Shown in pieces: positions 1 to 8,443 of a stretch of DNA of 64,000 bases. This DNA comes from Rhodoferax ferrireducens (GTDB taxonomy: Bacteria > Pseudomonadota > Gammaproteobacteria > Burkholderiales > Burkholderiaceae_C), in assembly GCF_003347515.1 (NCBI RefSeq), contig NZ_QEII01000265.1, positions 1 to 64,000 of the forward strand, given 5' to 3'. How positions within the stretch are numbered: the first letter of the stretch is position 1; every line of letters begins with the position of its first letter. The notes under the pieces are model-generated. The model was not told where the DNA came from. It saw only the letters and a program-made list of their open reading frames with translations, and did not search any database. The position numbers and the translations under genes are program-made.

Positions 1-49
1 GCTGTAGAACCGGCGCTTGGGGGCTTGGGTGATGCGAGTCTCGCTCGCC

Positions 50-659
50 ATGGTGTGCATGATGTTCATCGCGCACACTATCTCTGGATATCAGCAGTCC
101 TTCAATGTGTGTTGGCCGGACGCATACGTTGGTTTTGCAGGAATTCCCGAAGCTGCGAGCGAATTTCGGGCATTTCGGCGATACGGCTCTTGTTGAAAAT
201 GGATTGACTCGAGCCCAGGCGTTCATGCAACTGATGAACAGCGACGCAATGAAGTCCGGAGCGTTCGCCTACGCAGACGCAGGATACTTTGTGGAGGTGA
301 TGGGGAGCCAACCAGCGATGTTAGATGACCTTCGCCAGCTTTACGACCAAACGGCCGGAAAAGGTGCTGCGTCCTTGGCTAACCGGTTCCTGTATGGAAC
401 AGACTGGGAGATGACGCTTACGGAAGGCGCCGTCAACACCTACCTGCATCAATTCGTCAAACTTTTTCAGGAGCTTGAGAGTCGGCCGGCCATTAAATCG
501 CAAAGCCTCACGGGCTTGTCGTCGAAGTTCTTCGGTGAAAACGCTGCGAATTTTATTGGTTTGCGCAAAGGCAACTCAGCCCGTAATCGCTTGGATACCT
601 TTTATGCGAGGAACTCCGTGCCGACGCCAGACTGGGCTGAAAAAGTTGACAGGCATTGA
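50..659 (+). pseudogene. Decayed amidohydrolase-family gene (3' part)
   Basis: The frame from 105 to 659 reads as the C-terminal half of an amidohydrolase-2 (metal-dependent TIM-barrel hydrolase) protein. It has a segment ending PKLRANFGHFG that fits the strand before the metal-site Asp, then RFLYGTDWEM, the conserved GTDW loop, and GENAANFIGL near the end, where this family normally stops. The frame is closed upstream by stops, while the +2 frame just before it reads WPDAYV and appears to join at about 126-132. A one-base frameshift therefore seems to separate the halves. The 5' end lies outside or at the edge of the window. Family is inferred from motif layout; substrate cannot be told. Confidence 0.55.
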
Positions 660-989
660 CATCGGGCGAGGCTGAGGAAAGGCGATTCTCGCTCATAGTT
701 CGGTCTCCAGGCCATTCACTGACAAATGAAAGAGCTTCTTGAGAATACCAACCATCGCAGAAATATGTCTTCAGTCCCACATATGTCCAACCATGGAGGT
801 GAATGTGACAACAAGCATATTCCGGCGCTGCGCAAAGTTCGTGAAATTCAAAGCGATTACCGTATGCATCTGTCTGTCTGCTTGCGCTATCCATTAGTCC
901 TCCCCCCCAAGTCGTACAAAAGGCGCTCGATGATTCCAAGGCATCTTCGAAATTGTTCACTGGCGTCATTGCGAAAGTTTAAGCGCCAA
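660..989. other. Non-coding stretch between amidohydrolase remnant and nuclease
   Basis: No frame here has a convincing start, ribosome site or recognisable motif. It lies between the stop of the amidohydrolase remnant and the converging stop of the secreted nuclease gene. I see no strong terminator hairpin. Confidence 0.4.
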
Positions 990-1784
990 TCATCTGACTT
1001 CCAGTCCTTCAAGCAGCTTCCAGCCGGTTTGCTGGACAAAGTCCCGGTATGGCATCGGTCTGCCGAGGCGCGCCTCGGCGTTATTGGGCAGGACGTATGC
1101 CCAGGCGCGTTTGCTGGTCTGGTCATAAACGAGCTTGAACAGCCTGGTCGGCACATATACGTTGTTGCGGCCCACCGTACCATGCCCCGCGTCGAACAAT
1201 GGGCCGGAGAATACAAACACGTCTCCGGCCGCGCGCATTACATACTTGCGGGTGTCCTGCTCGACTTTGTTCCAAACCTTCTGGTTGTTCACCGGGTCTT
1301 GGGGCACCATGTTCGACAGCGCGAAGCTTTGAGCAATCGCGTTGGGGCTGGGTGCGTTGCCTGCCGCCGCCATGTGGCCACGGTCAAGGCCTGAACCCTT
1401 GAAGTCTTTCAAGTTCGAGCGCGCTGAATTTGGCAAACGCGGGTCGGGGTAAAAATTGTCCGTCCTCTTCTCTCCCTTTGCATCATGAAGCTGGTCGCTA
1501 TTGAGTCGTTCAACAACCAGTAACGGGGTCTTGCTGAGACCAGAATGCAAGATTGCAAAGCTGTCAGAGCACAGGCCCCGTGCCTTCCACTCCGTCCCCA
1601 CAGATTTGAGAGAAGTGGGATTTCCTCCCGGAAAAAGGTCCCGGCAACCTTCAAATGTTGAGCTTCTCTGCGATGGGGCATAGAGCGAAATCGGCTCGAC
1701 ATTCGTCCTTGCCCAAGTTTCAGGCAAGCAATAGGTAAGCGCTGCAGTTGCAATCAGCAACTTGCCGAGAATTTTTGTTTTCAA
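990..1784 (-). CDS. Secreted DNA/RNA non-specific endonuclease (NUC1/EndA family)
   Basis: This 264-residue protein begins with a signal peptide: a charged MKTKILGK start, hydrophobic LLIATAALTY, and an Ala-x-Ala-like site near residue 25 (TWA). It should be exported and degrade nucleic acid in the periplasm or outside. The hallmark DRGH motif is at 134-137 (GLDRGHMAAAG), with His137 as the expected general base, followed by SNMVPQ (about 157-162) and QKVWNKVE, the usual metal-binding Asn and following helix of the Serratia-nuclease/EndoG superfamily. Length fits a single-domain family member. No immunity protein is visible next to it, so a scavenging role is more likely than a toxin role. 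Confidence 0.88.
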   Translation of the reverse strand: MKTKILGKLLIATAALTYCLPETWARTNVEPISLYAPSQRSSTFEGCRDLFPGGNPTSLKSVGTEWKARGLCSDSFAILHSGLSKTPLLVVERLNSDQLHDAKGEKRTDNFYPDPRLPNSARSNLKDFKGSGLDRGHMAAAGNAPSPNAIAQSFALSNMVPQDPVNNQKVWNKVEQDTRKYVMRAAGDVFVFSGPLFDAGHGTVGRNNVYVPTRLFKLVYDQTSKRAWAYVLPNNAEARLGRPMPYRDFVQQTGWKLLEGLEVR

Positions 1785-2058
1785 TATTTTCCGCGCATTG
1801 CGCGATTTGTTTGGTCGCAGGGCGGTAAGGCCGCCCGCATGAGGGAAGGGGGAAGCTGTCTGGACTCTGAAATCAGAACAAGGCTAAGGCCATGCTCTTT
1901 GCATTGGTGACTTGCTCCGGAAGTTCAAACATCGACCACGCATCCAGGGAGTTCAATGTTTGAACGCTCAGATGCCAATTCGACATGAGTACTAAGTAAA
2001 GTTTGAGAGGCACTGGTCCGTGCAAACGTTGATAGCTGGGCGATTTCTGATTGACGCC

Positions 2059-2304
2059 TCACCAAAGGGCTGAGTCCCGCGAATCCATCAACCGCCTTTG
2101 CTGCCGATTGCGCAACCTTACTCCGATGACCCAAGCGACCACAATAACGGTGAGTCCGGCACCTACCAGGACTCCTGTTGAAACCCGACCGCTTGTCGCG
2201 CCAGACGTCCACAGCTCCACGGCCAAAAGCACGGCAGCCAATACGATTATTCCGATTACAAGTCTCATCCTTGTGCGTGCTTTCAATATTTCACTGATGA
2301 CCAT
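2059..2304 (-). CDS. Small predicted two-pass membrane protein
   Basis: The frame contains two hydrophobic segments, VIGIIVLAAVLLAVELW and GVLVGAGLTVIVVAWVIGV, separated by a short Ser/Thr/Gly loop and followed by an arginine-rich tail (RLRNRQQRR). This suggests a small inner-membrane protein with a cytoplasmic basic tail. I recognise no family. Start choice is uncertain: an internal ATG at 2268 would give a shorter form beginning MRLVIG. The positive-inside pattern supports a real gene, but no clear ribosome site was found. Confidence 0.45.
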   Translation of the reverse strand: MVISEILKARTRMRLVIGIIVLAAVLLAVELWTSGATSGRVSTGVLVGAGLTVIVVAWVIGVRLRNRQQRRLMDSRDSALW

Positions 2305-2598
2305 GATAGTCGGGTTCTTTGCTCTTTTGTGGGGGACAAGCATTCAGCACATCTGGGCCTTGAGCCCTCCGTTGTGCCTCCCAAATCGAAGCTGAATGAG
2401 TTCAATCAAGCCAATCCCAAGGGGGCCTGTTGCTGGCAAAATCTGTCGGCAAGCCATTGCGACCTTTGCTGCAGCACAACTGTGAGCTGCATGGAAGTTG
2501 CTGGCGCTCGACTGTCCGGGCTGCTCAATCGCACATTTCGATTTCGCTGTTTTTTGTCCGCAGTCGACCTTTGTCATTTTTGATTTGAGGATGAGACC

Positions 2599-2847
2599 AT
2601 GCTTGAACTCCGCCCCGGATGTGAATGCTGCGACAAAGACCTGCCACCCGATTCTGTTGAGGCCCGGATTTGCTCATTTGAGTGCACGTTCTGCGTTGCA
2701 TGTGCAGACAATATTCTCAAGGGGCGATGCCCCAATTGCGAGGGTGAACTGGTCACCAGGCCAAGGCGCCCAATTAGCAAACTTGCAAACAATCCAGCCT
2801 CAACGCAACGCGTCCACAAACCAGGTGGCTGTGTGATGACTGCATAG
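2599..2847 (+). CDS. DUF1272 cysteine-rich small protein
   Basis: An 82-residue protein starting MLELRPGCECCDKDLPP, with cysteines at 8, 10, 11, 25, 29, 32, 35, 44 and 47 and the conserved phrase ARICSFECTFC. This is the signature of the DUF1272 family, small proteins with treble-clef or ribbon-like zinc sites and no established function. The conserved core ends at RPRRP near residue 57; the remaining tail is not conserved in the family as I recall it. The gene stands alone, 100 bp upstream of a methyltransferase on the same strand. Confidence 0.85.
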   Translation: MLELRPGCECCDKDLPPDSVEARICSFECTFCVACADNILKGRCPNCEGELVTRPRRPISKLANNPASTQRVHKPGGCVMTA

Positions 2848-2946
2848 CCGAGCGACTGGCTCCACCGGATTGGTCGCGCCTGACGCTGATTCGCCAATGG
2901 GGTTGACGGTTAGACTTGACTCAATCATCACCCCCTAGCACGCAAC

Positions 2947-3558
2947 ATGGCCGGCCCCACCCCCGAATTTTGGCAACAACGTTTCGAGAACAATGAAACA
3001 GGTTGGGACCAGGGCAGTCCAAGTCCACAGCTGTTGGCCTGGCTGGATAGTGGTGAACTGCATCCCTGCCGTATCTGTGTCCCAGGCTGTGGCAGTGGCT
3101 GGGAAGTCGCCGAGCTTACCAAACGCGCCTTCGAGGTCACGGGCATTGATTACACCTCGGCGGCAGTGGAAAAGACAAGTGAACTGCTGCTCCGTCGTAC
3201 GCTCAGAGCCGAAGTCATTCAAGCGGACGTGCTGAGCTATCAGCCGAAAAAGCATTTTGATGCCATCTACGAGCAAACCTGTCTGTGTGCGATTCATCCC
3301 GACCACTGGTTCCAATATGCCAGTCAGTTGCGGGAATGGCTGAAACCAGGAGGCAGTCTTTGGGTTTTGTTTATGCAGATGATTCGTCCTGCGGCAAGCG
3401 AGCAGGGTTTGATAGTGGGGCCGCCGTTTCACTGCGATATCAATGCCATGCGAGCCCTTTTTCCGGATAGCTACTGGGTATGGCCAAAACCACCGTACGC
3501 CAGGGTGCCCCACCCGAATCTTGCGCACGAATTGGGTCTGCAGCTCGTGCGTCGATAG
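2947..3558 (+). CDS. Thiopurine S-methyltransferase-like SAM methyltransferase
   Basis: This 203-residue protein has the TPMT-family layout: an N-terminal PEFWQQRFENNETGWDQG, then SAM motif I as VPGCGSGWEVAELT (about 45-58), an acidic strand-2 end at TGIDYT, and IYEQTCLCAI, the conserved TPMT segment after motif II, then WLKPGG. Bacterial members methylate thiols, selenite or halides rather than drugs; the substrate here is unknown. It is about the usual length (200-220). The ATG at 2947 is the only start compatible with the conserved N-terminus. Confidence 0.88.
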   Translation: MAGPTPEFWQQRFENNETGWDQGSPSPQLLAWLDSGELHPCRICVPGCGSGWEVAELTKRAFEVTGIDYTSAAVEKTSELLLRRTLRAEVIQADVLSYQPKKHFDAIYEQTCLCAIHPDHWFQYASQLREWLKPGGSLWVLFMQMIRPAASEQGLIVGPPFHCDINAMRALFPDSYWVWPKPPYARVPHPNLAHELGLQLVRR

Positions 3559-3771
3559 GCGCCCGCGGGCAAGGCAAGAGTACCCCGCGAAGGTCATCCA
3601 AGTTGGAGTAGCTTGCTTTGCGTGCGTTTTTGCCGCAGGCATTGTTTTGTGCTTTGACCAGGTTCCGTTTCTGGTGGCCCGATTGCGCGTTCGTATATCT
3701 GAGCGGCTTGAGACGCCCGCCGTGCTATTCGTTATCGTGCCTCTCGGCAAGGTGGGTTGGGCGTCATCTGC

Positions 3772-5040
3772 CTATTCGGTGTAATGTTCTTTCGCGCTGC
3801 TCAGCAACGGCGACACCGGTGTCTTCCACGCCCCCAGCCCCTCAGGCCTACGGTAGGGCAAATAATTCTCCCCAAACCAGCCTGCCAGCAAATGTGTATT
3901 CGTGGCATCAATTCGCACCTTGGGCAACCAGATTGGCAGCAATTGAATAATGACGTGGCCTACCAGGGTGTCGACGAGCTCCGAGCGTCCGTCCGTCAAT
4001 TTTGACTCCAGAGCGGTCCAGATAGCATACGTTCCGGGCTCAAGCTCTCGGAAGTGGCGCCGACCAGTCAAGAGAACTTCGGAGTTGTTGGCCTTGGCGA
4101 GTCCGGTGAGAACTGCAATCGCGCGCTTTCGGATGCGCTCGGTCTTGCAGAAAATGACCACCCGACGCAGGCGGCTGCCGTCTTTGAGCGTGCGACCAAC
4201 CGAGCTTGCCAATGCCGCGAGGGAGGCTTCGCGGTCGGAGCCACGCTTGCTGCGGTCGACCTCCAGCCATATCGTGCCGCCGTTTTCGCCTTTCTCTGTG
4301 GCTACAGCGTCAGGGCGCAACTGAATCGTTCTGGTCTTATTGCCCTGCGTTGTAGTGACGGTCAATAGTCCTTGAATAAGCGGCTGGCCAGGCTTGCTGC
4401 TTTTATTCAAGTGCTGCAGGAGTTCCTGTTCCGTCATGGCATTGAGCCCGCGGGCTTCGCAAGCCAACGTCCAGAACTGCGCCCACAGGCGGTGCTCAGG
4501 GTTTGTCATGTCGCTCACCCGACGGACGGATGATGAGGCGTCGTGACCAGCTTCTTCGAGCCAGTCGACACCCTTTTGAGTCAGGCCATAAATTGTTTGA
4601 AACCGGTCACTGCGGTAGCGTCTCAGCAACTCGGCCTTAACCATGCCACGAACGGCGCGCTGGGCTGCCGTCAACGCGGCCTTGAATGGCCGTTCAGCGA
4701 AACAGCACACTGCGATGTCGATGGTTCGGATGACGCGGAAACGGTTGGCCGTCAGCAGGGCACGCAGCCAGATGCCTTGCTTCAGTTTCGTCGTCGACAT
4801 GGTTGCGGCTAAACCCCGGGCCACTTTGCGTGGGGTGACTGTCTCCGTGGTCGCCGGTGCCAAGGAAGATGTTTTCTCGGTGTCGTGGGCGGAAGGGTGC
4901 TTCACCGAGTTGACTGGCGTTCCGCCCACCGTGGCAAGGGTTGATGCATCACCGGGGGCGGCGATTGGAGCCACTGTGTGCAGGTTGTTGGTTCCCTGTG
5001 GCATGGGCTTTGGTTCTCTCGTGGTTTCTTTCATGTTCAT
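3772..5040 (-). CDS. Replication-relaxation-like winged-helix protein
   Basis: A protein of about 422 residues. After a low-complexity Thr/Pro-rich N-terminus comes a winged-helix-like region (TANRFRVIRTIDIAVCCF... ERPFKAALTAAQRAVRGMVKAEL) and YGLTQKGVDWLEEAG, the wing/helix typical of replication-relaxation family proteins of plasmids and ICEs. The C-terminal half (IQLRPDAVA, IWLEVDRSKRG, RRVVIFCKT) resembles the nuclease-like or MobC-type region of those proteins: an Asp followed by E-V-D. A frame upstream could use a TTG at 5073, but the ATG at 5040 is preferred. It suggests this end of the window was acquired by a conjugative or plasmid element. Family assignment is moderate. Confidence 0.55.
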   Translation of the reverse strand: MNMKETTREPKPMPQGTNNLHTVAPIAAPGDASTLATVGGTPVNSVKHPSAHDTEKTSSLAPATTETVTPRKVARGLAATMSTTKLKQGIWLRALLTANRFRVIRTIDIAVCCFAERPFKAALTAAQRAVRGMVKAELLRRYRSDRFQTIYGLTQKGVDWLEEAGHDASSSVRRVSDMTNPEHRLWAQFWTLACEARGLNAMTEQELLQHLNKSSKPGQPLIQGLLTVTTTQGNKTRTIQLRPDAVATEKGENGGTIWLEVDRSKRGSDREASLAALASSVGRTLKDGSRLRRVVIFCKTERIRKRAIAVLTGLAKANNSEVLLTGRRHFRELEPGTYAIWTALESKLTDGRSELVDTLVGHVIIQLLPIWLPKVRIDATNTHLLAGWFGENYLPYRRPEGLGAWKTPVSPLLSSAKEHYTE

Positions 5041-5352
5041 CGGCTTCGCGGTTGAGGTTTTCAAAGGCGCCAAATTCGGTGTTTTTCAAGGGTGGAATTT
5101 GGCGAGTTAAACCGTCTAGCTACCGCTATAAAACCGTGCCACCCAAGGTCAGAAGCCAGCACACCACGTGATGGCGAGGCCACTGTTGGTATCCGCGATG
5201 GTTGCCCGCACGGCTGACAGAGGGCAGGGGGCAACTGTGCTTTCCCCTCTGGCAGCCTCACCCGAAGGAGTTCGGGTGTCAGTCACGTTTTCGTCGCGAC
5301 GTCCCTCAAAGCCACTGTTTCGTCTCTCGGCTTCGCCGGCGCAAGCCCGCCG

Positions 5353-5399
5353 CCGTCCCGAAAGACCTTCTTTCAAGGGAAAATGTTCTTTCGGGACGG
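5353..5399. repeat. Perfect 12-bp inverted repeat (stem-loop)
   Basis: CCGTCCCGAAAG at 5353-5364 is exactly reverse-complemented as CTTTCGGGACGG at 5388-5399, with a 23-base loop rich in TTC/GAA. Short GCAAG/CTTGC extensions outside the stem could lengthen it. No T-run follows on either strand, so it is not a simple terminator; it may be an RNA structure or protein site. Confidence 0.55.
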
Positions 5400-5808
5400 C
5401 TTGCCCAACTGTTCTTTCGGCATGCCGTTTCTTCGTGGCTTACCCCAAGACCACATCAACTGTTCATCGGTGAGTCCCGGGGACCCCGAGCCACTTGCCG
5501 AGTGGTCGCTGGCGCGCCTCACTCCCTTTCATCGAGGTCGGCATGCGCAGGTACGGCGGCGGGCTTGCGCCGCCTACGCCGTCCCAGTCGCGAGCAACTC
5601 TGCCTTCATGTACGTCCCACCGAGAGCACTGCGACCCAGTTACGCAGCAGATGTATCACCGAGGGCTTCGGCTGAACACCTCACCGTCCGCCAGCTAGTG
5701 TCTCTGTGAACTAATGTTTGGTGCCATCAGGCCGGACCTTCTTAAAAACTGTGCCGAGCAATGGCGAGGGAACCTTCAATTCCCAATGGCAGTGTCTCAT
5801 CAATGGTG

Positions 5809-5849
5809 CCTATACAAGGAGCGCATTTGCGCGTAACTCAGGAACCAAC
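5809..5849 (+). promoter_or_regulatory. Leader hairpin of paralog 1 (CCTATAC + GCGCA/TGCGC)
   Basis: CCTATAC at 5809-5815 is followed by AGGA, the hairpin arms GCGCA (5821-5825) and TGCGC (5828-5832), and AGGAACCAAC directly before the ATG. The same order of elements is found before the next paralog (6541-6579) and, more loosely, before the third (7741-7783). Conservation upstream of three diverged genes suggests a shared translational or transcriptional control element. Confidence 0.55.
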
Positions 5850-6476
5850 ATGAAGTTTTTCACCAAGGCAACATCCCAATCAGGCAGGCGTGGTGCCAGG
5901 AATAGGTCTCGCATCCACACCGCCCTCATTCTTACCCCCTCCGAAGTGGAGTCGAATTTCCATCAGTTCGGCGAAGATGGATTGGCAAAAATCCGCGGCC
6001 GCTGGATGCTGCTGGGAGCCGTGAACGCAGACCTTTTTTCAAGGCTTGACGCCAACGGGGAAGATGACATCGCTGCCCAATTGCTCGTCCAGCCCGTCCC
6101 CTCCGGTGCGAAGTACACGGTTCTCACTTGTCAGCTGGGGTATTTCCAGCATCGGTTTGTGCTGCCAATGTATGAACCCAAAGTCGTCGATTTGTTGACA
6201 ATCGCCAGCATGAGCCCGCTGAGCATCTATTTGGAGAGTACTGGCCAGGTACGGCAGGGTATGGCCTATGACTGTCCATTGCGGCCAATGAGTTTTCAGG
6301 AGGCAAGGTCAGAGTGCCTATCAATTTCTGCTGACAAAAAGAATGATTTCATCATCGAGTTTCCATCAGTCGTATCGGCACTTGCGTCGACCGAAAGCGT
6401 GCCAAGTTTGAATCGTGAAATCGTGCGCGACGTCGATGCTTCGTTCTATCTGCCCAGGCCAATTCGTCAAAGCTGA
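5850..6476 (+). CDS. Paralog 1 of an unrecognised family (CQL-QHRF family)
   Basis: This 208-residue protein has no family I recognise. Its mid-region reads YTVLTCQLGYFQHRFVLPMYEP (about 91-112), matching YCVLTHQVERHQHRFLL of the 6580 gene and YVLISCQLGNWQHRFVLPLYD of the 7784 gene; all three also share an end motif of the type (V)RDVDxSxxxP or YVSVSLLLP. The N-terminus is basic (RRGARNRSRIH). The ATG at 5850 is chosen because AGGAACC precedes it and the same leader sits before paralog 2. Unlike the other two copies it has no coupled small partner gene; its stop is followed by a terminator. Predicted cytoplasmic; no catalytic motif is evident. Confidence 0.75.
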   Translation: MKFFTKATSQSGRRGARNRSRIHTALILTPSEVESNFHQFGEDGLAKIRGRWMLLGAVNADLFSRLDANGEDDIAAQLLVQPVPSGAKYTVLTCQLGYFQHRFVLPMYEPKVVDLLTIASMSPLSIYLESTGQVRQGMAYDCPLRPMSFQEARSECLSISADKKNDFIIEFPSVVSALASTESVPSLNREIVRDVDASFYLPRPIRQS

Positions 6477-6506
6477 GTTCCCCCCGCTGGTAACGTGATT
6501 TCAGGT

Positions 6507-6535
6507 GAGCCCGTCCATGTACGGGCTCATTTTTT
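6507..6535 (+). terminator. Rho-independent terminator after paralog 1
   Basis: Perfect 8-bp stem GAGCCCGT (6507-6514) / ACGGGCTC (6521-6528), six-base loop, then ATTTTTT. It lies 30 bp after the stop of the 5850 gene and only about 6 bp before the leader motif of the next gene, so each unit appears to be a separate transcript. Confidence 0.85.
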
Positions 6536-6540
6536 GGTGG

Positions 6541-6579
6541 CTATACAGGAGGCGCACTCCTGCGCATCAGGAACCAAAT
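6541..6579 (+). promoter_or_regulatory. Leader hairpin of paralog 2 (CTATAC + GCGCA/TGCGC)
   Basis: CTATAC at 6541-6546, then AGGAGG, arms GCGCA (6552-6556) and TGCGC (6561-6565), then AGGAACCAAAT before the ATG at 6580. GGAG at 6549-6552 could alternatively pair with CTCC at 6557-6560, so two competing folds are possible. Element order is identical to the leader at 5809-5849. Confidence 0.55.
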
Positions 6580-7248
6580 ATGAACAAACCAGCTTTTTAT
6601 CAGGAATCCCAGGGCTCGCGATTGGGTGCCATCAACGAACAGGCAACGCACTATTTCGCTCGTTTAATGACACCGCCGGAAGTCGCTGTAGCAACTCAGC
6701 GTCAGCCACCTGAAGTTCGACAGAAAACAGAGGGACACTGGGTATTGTGTGGCGATGTTTCGGGCCCAATGTTCAAACTCTTACAGAAAGTCCCCTCGAA
6801 GCAATTTCAGACTCGGCTCACAGCGTTCAACTCGTCTTCCGGTTTTGCGTATTGCGTTCTGACCCATCAAGTTGAGCGCCATCAGCATCGTTTTTTGCTT
6901 GGACTCACAGACCCTGCAGTCCGAACGTTTTTGGAGTCCATGACCACGACCGGAAAACTGACGTTTATGCTGGGGGACGATGATGGAAACAACGCACTTC
7001 TGTTCGAAAGCCCTTTGCTGCCAAACATGTTCATGCCTGTGCTCGCCATGGCGCCCGAAGTGAATCTGGAAACACAGCGGACCGCACTGAGCGAGCTACC
7101 ATGTGTCCAGGCTGTCATAGGTAACCCGCTCCAGGTTCCCAGCCTACTGGAAGGATACTCAGTTCAATACGTCAGCGTTTCATTGCTGCTGCCAGGATTT
7201 TCCGTTGAACAGTACGAGGCCGCGATTTACAAAGCGTCTGGCGTATGA
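6580..7248 (+). CDS. Paralog 2 of the CQL-QHRF family
   Basis: This 222-residue protein of unknown function is homologous to the products at 5850 and 7784. Shared features are an N-terminal helix with LMTPPEVA-like sequence (compare LTPSEVESN and LLSPSQVAN), a GxWxLxGxV strand (HWVLCGDV; compare RWMLLGAV and QWLLTGTV), and CVLTHQVERHQHRFLLGL in the centre. The start at 6580 rather than upstream candidates is set by the AGGAACC leader shared with paralog 1. Its TGA overlaps the ATG of the partner gene at 7245 (ATGA), so the two are translationally coupled and probably interact. Confidence 0.78.
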   Translation: MNKPAFYQESQGSRLGAINEQATHYFARLMTPPEVAVATQRQPPEVRQKTEGHWVLCGDVSGPMFKLLQKVPSKQFQTRLTAFNSSSGFAYCVLTHQVERHQHRFLLGLTDPAVRTFLESMTTTGKLTFMLGDDDGNNALLFESPLLPNMFMPVLAMAPEVNLETQRTALSELPCVQAVIGNPLQVPSLLEGYSVQYVSVSLLLPGFSVEQYEAAIYKASGV

Positions 7249-7547
7249 AAACCAATACGGCTCCCGGGCCAGTGTCGTTTGACTGTCAGCAAGAGCCTTA
7301 CGGGGCTTTCGACTCAGACACAGGGATATTGGTACTGGTGGTGGAGGCCAGCTCAGAGATTGAAGCCTTGGCGCGTGTCGACTCTGTGGCGCCGTTGCTT
7401 GGGGTCCGAGGAGATTGCGAACTTCTTGTCGTTCAGATGGACCAGTTGCCAGCAGGTGTACCGACATTTTTGCAGGCATTTTTTGAGGCTGGGATGATTG
7501 GTTTCAACCGAGGTAATGTGGCGCCTGGTACCAGTACCCTTCAATAG
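7245..7547 (+). CDS. Small partner protein A of the paralogous cluster
   Basis: A 100-residue acidic protein, translationally coupled by ATGA overlap to the 6580 gene. It is a diverged copy of the product of 8440-8745: both have VxLVVEA(S/H)S...EALAR/EARNR...VAxLxxV, a central LLVVQM / FAVLVLE strand, and a C-terminal PxFLQAFFEAGMIGFNRG (compare LFMDGYFHAIGIGMTG). No known domain recognised; predicted secondary structure alternates strands and helices in a compact fold. A terminator follows directly. Confidence 0.75.
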   Translation: MKTNTAPGPVSFDCQQEPYGAFDSDTGILVLVVEASSEIEALARVDSVAPLLGVRGDCELLVVQMDQLPAGVPTFLQAFFEAGMIGFNRGNVAPGTSTLQ

Positions 7548-7570
7548 CTTGATGTCAGTTTGATTTTGAA

Positions 7571-7602
7571 TTGAGCCCACCGTTGCGTGGGCTCAATTTT
7601 TT
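7571..7602 (+). terminator. Rho-independent terminator after partner A
   Basis: Perfect 10-bp stem TTGAGCCCAC (7571-7580) / GTGGGCTCAA (7587-7596), six-base loop, followed by six T. Same GAGCCC-type stem as the other terminators of the cluster, which suggests they share ancestry as part of a duplicated unit. Confidence 0.88.
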
Positions 7603-7740
7603 CCACTGAAGAGGACATGGGCCCCGAATCAAACAGTATTCCTCTGGAAGCAAGGTCAGGCACTGGATTGCGAGACAGGCTGTCATGTTGCCGCTGGGCC
7701 GAGATGCTGTTCCCCTGTCCATCCAACGTGCAGCGGGTAC

Positions 7741-7783
7741 CTATACGCACTGTGTCGATTGGACACATGAATAGGCCACCAAA
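7741..7783 (+). promoter_or_regulatory. Leader hairpin of paralog 3 (CTATAC + TGTGTC/GACACA)
   Basis: CTATAC at 7741-7746 is followed by GCAC and a hairpin with arms TGTGTC (7751-7756) and GACACA (7762-7767). The arms differ from those of paralogs 1 and 2, but their placement after CTATAC and before the start codon is retained, which is what a conserved RNA structure with compensatory change would look like. Weaker than the other two. Confidence 0.4.
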
Positions 7784-8443
7784 ATGAAGACATCAAAAAG
7801 AAGTGCGTCGCGAGCAAGAAGACGGGGAATCCGGCCAACAGGCAACTTCTGTCGAGCCATGCTGTTGAGCCCAAGCCAGGTCGCCAATTGTCTGGCCACT
7901 ATGTCTGACAAGCAACGCGAACTATTGACAGTGCAGTGGCTCCTGACTGGCACTGTGAGCAAGAAGGGGTTTGCTGTTCTTGTTGCCAATACGACATGCG
8001 ACCTGGTAACCGAAATCAAGACCTTGCAGAAACCTTCTGGCGCTGCATATGTGCTTATCTCCTGCCAGCTAGGCAATTGGCAGCATCGTTTTGTTCTGCC
8101 ACTCTACGACGCCAGAGTTCGGGATTATTTGGCGGTTGATGTTCGTGAGCCCTTGAGCCTGCAGTTGAGCTGTGCCGGGAGCGAGGAGGCCTTTATTTTT
8201 GACCTTCTAATTCCGCGGCATGAACTGAAGTCAATCCTGGAAGTTGGTCGCATGATTGACCTGAAAGACAGGAACAGCCTATTTTGGGAGTGGGCCAATC
8301 TTATGGGCGACATGCTTGCGCCGGCGGGCATACCGAGTCTCTCAGCGACACACGTCGTTCGAGATGTCGACGTTTCAGCTCTGATACCGGAAGGGGCTGG
8401 CGTCCATTTCCACGATGAAATATGTCTGGAAGATGCAGCATGA
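7784..8443 (+). CDS. Paralog 3 of the CQL-QHRF family
   Basis: This 219-residue protein of unknown function starts with a basic tail (MKTSKRSASRARRRG), like the 5850 gene, and carries the family core YVLISCQLGNWQHRFVLPLYDARVRDYL and the C-terminal VVRDVDVSALIP (compare IVRDVDASFYLP in paralog 1). It is closer to paralog 1 than to paralog 2. Its stop overlaps the start of the second partner gene as ATGA at 8440-8443. The preceding 180 bp hold no gene apart from the leader. Confidence 0.78.
   Translation: MKTSKRSASRARRRGIRPTGNFCRAMLLSPSQVANCLATMSDKQRELLTVQWLLTGTVSKKGFAVLVANTTCDLVTEIKTLQKPSGAAYVLISCQLGNWQHRFVLPLYDARVRDYLAVDVREPLSLQLSCAGSEEAFIFDLLIPRHELKSILEVGRMIDLKDRNSLFWEWANLMGDMLAPAGIPSLSATHVVRDVDVSALIPEGAGVHFHDEICLEDAA

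Larger units (their letters stand above)
5041..5849. other. Long intergenic region with stem-loop, no supported gene
   Basis: About 800 bp with several overlapping frames, none with a recognisable motif or ribosome site. It contains a perfect 12-bp inverted repeat (5353-5364 with 5388-5399) and the leader of the next gene. It separates the minus-strand replication-relaxation gene from the plus-strand paralogous cluster and must contain both promoters. Confidence 0.4.

Noticed and set aside
5202..5709. Overlapping plus-strand frames of 108-157 codons in the 5-5.7 kb gap
   Set aside because: Arginine/serine-rich shadows of a GC-rich non-coding stretch with an inverted repeat; no ribosome site or family signal.
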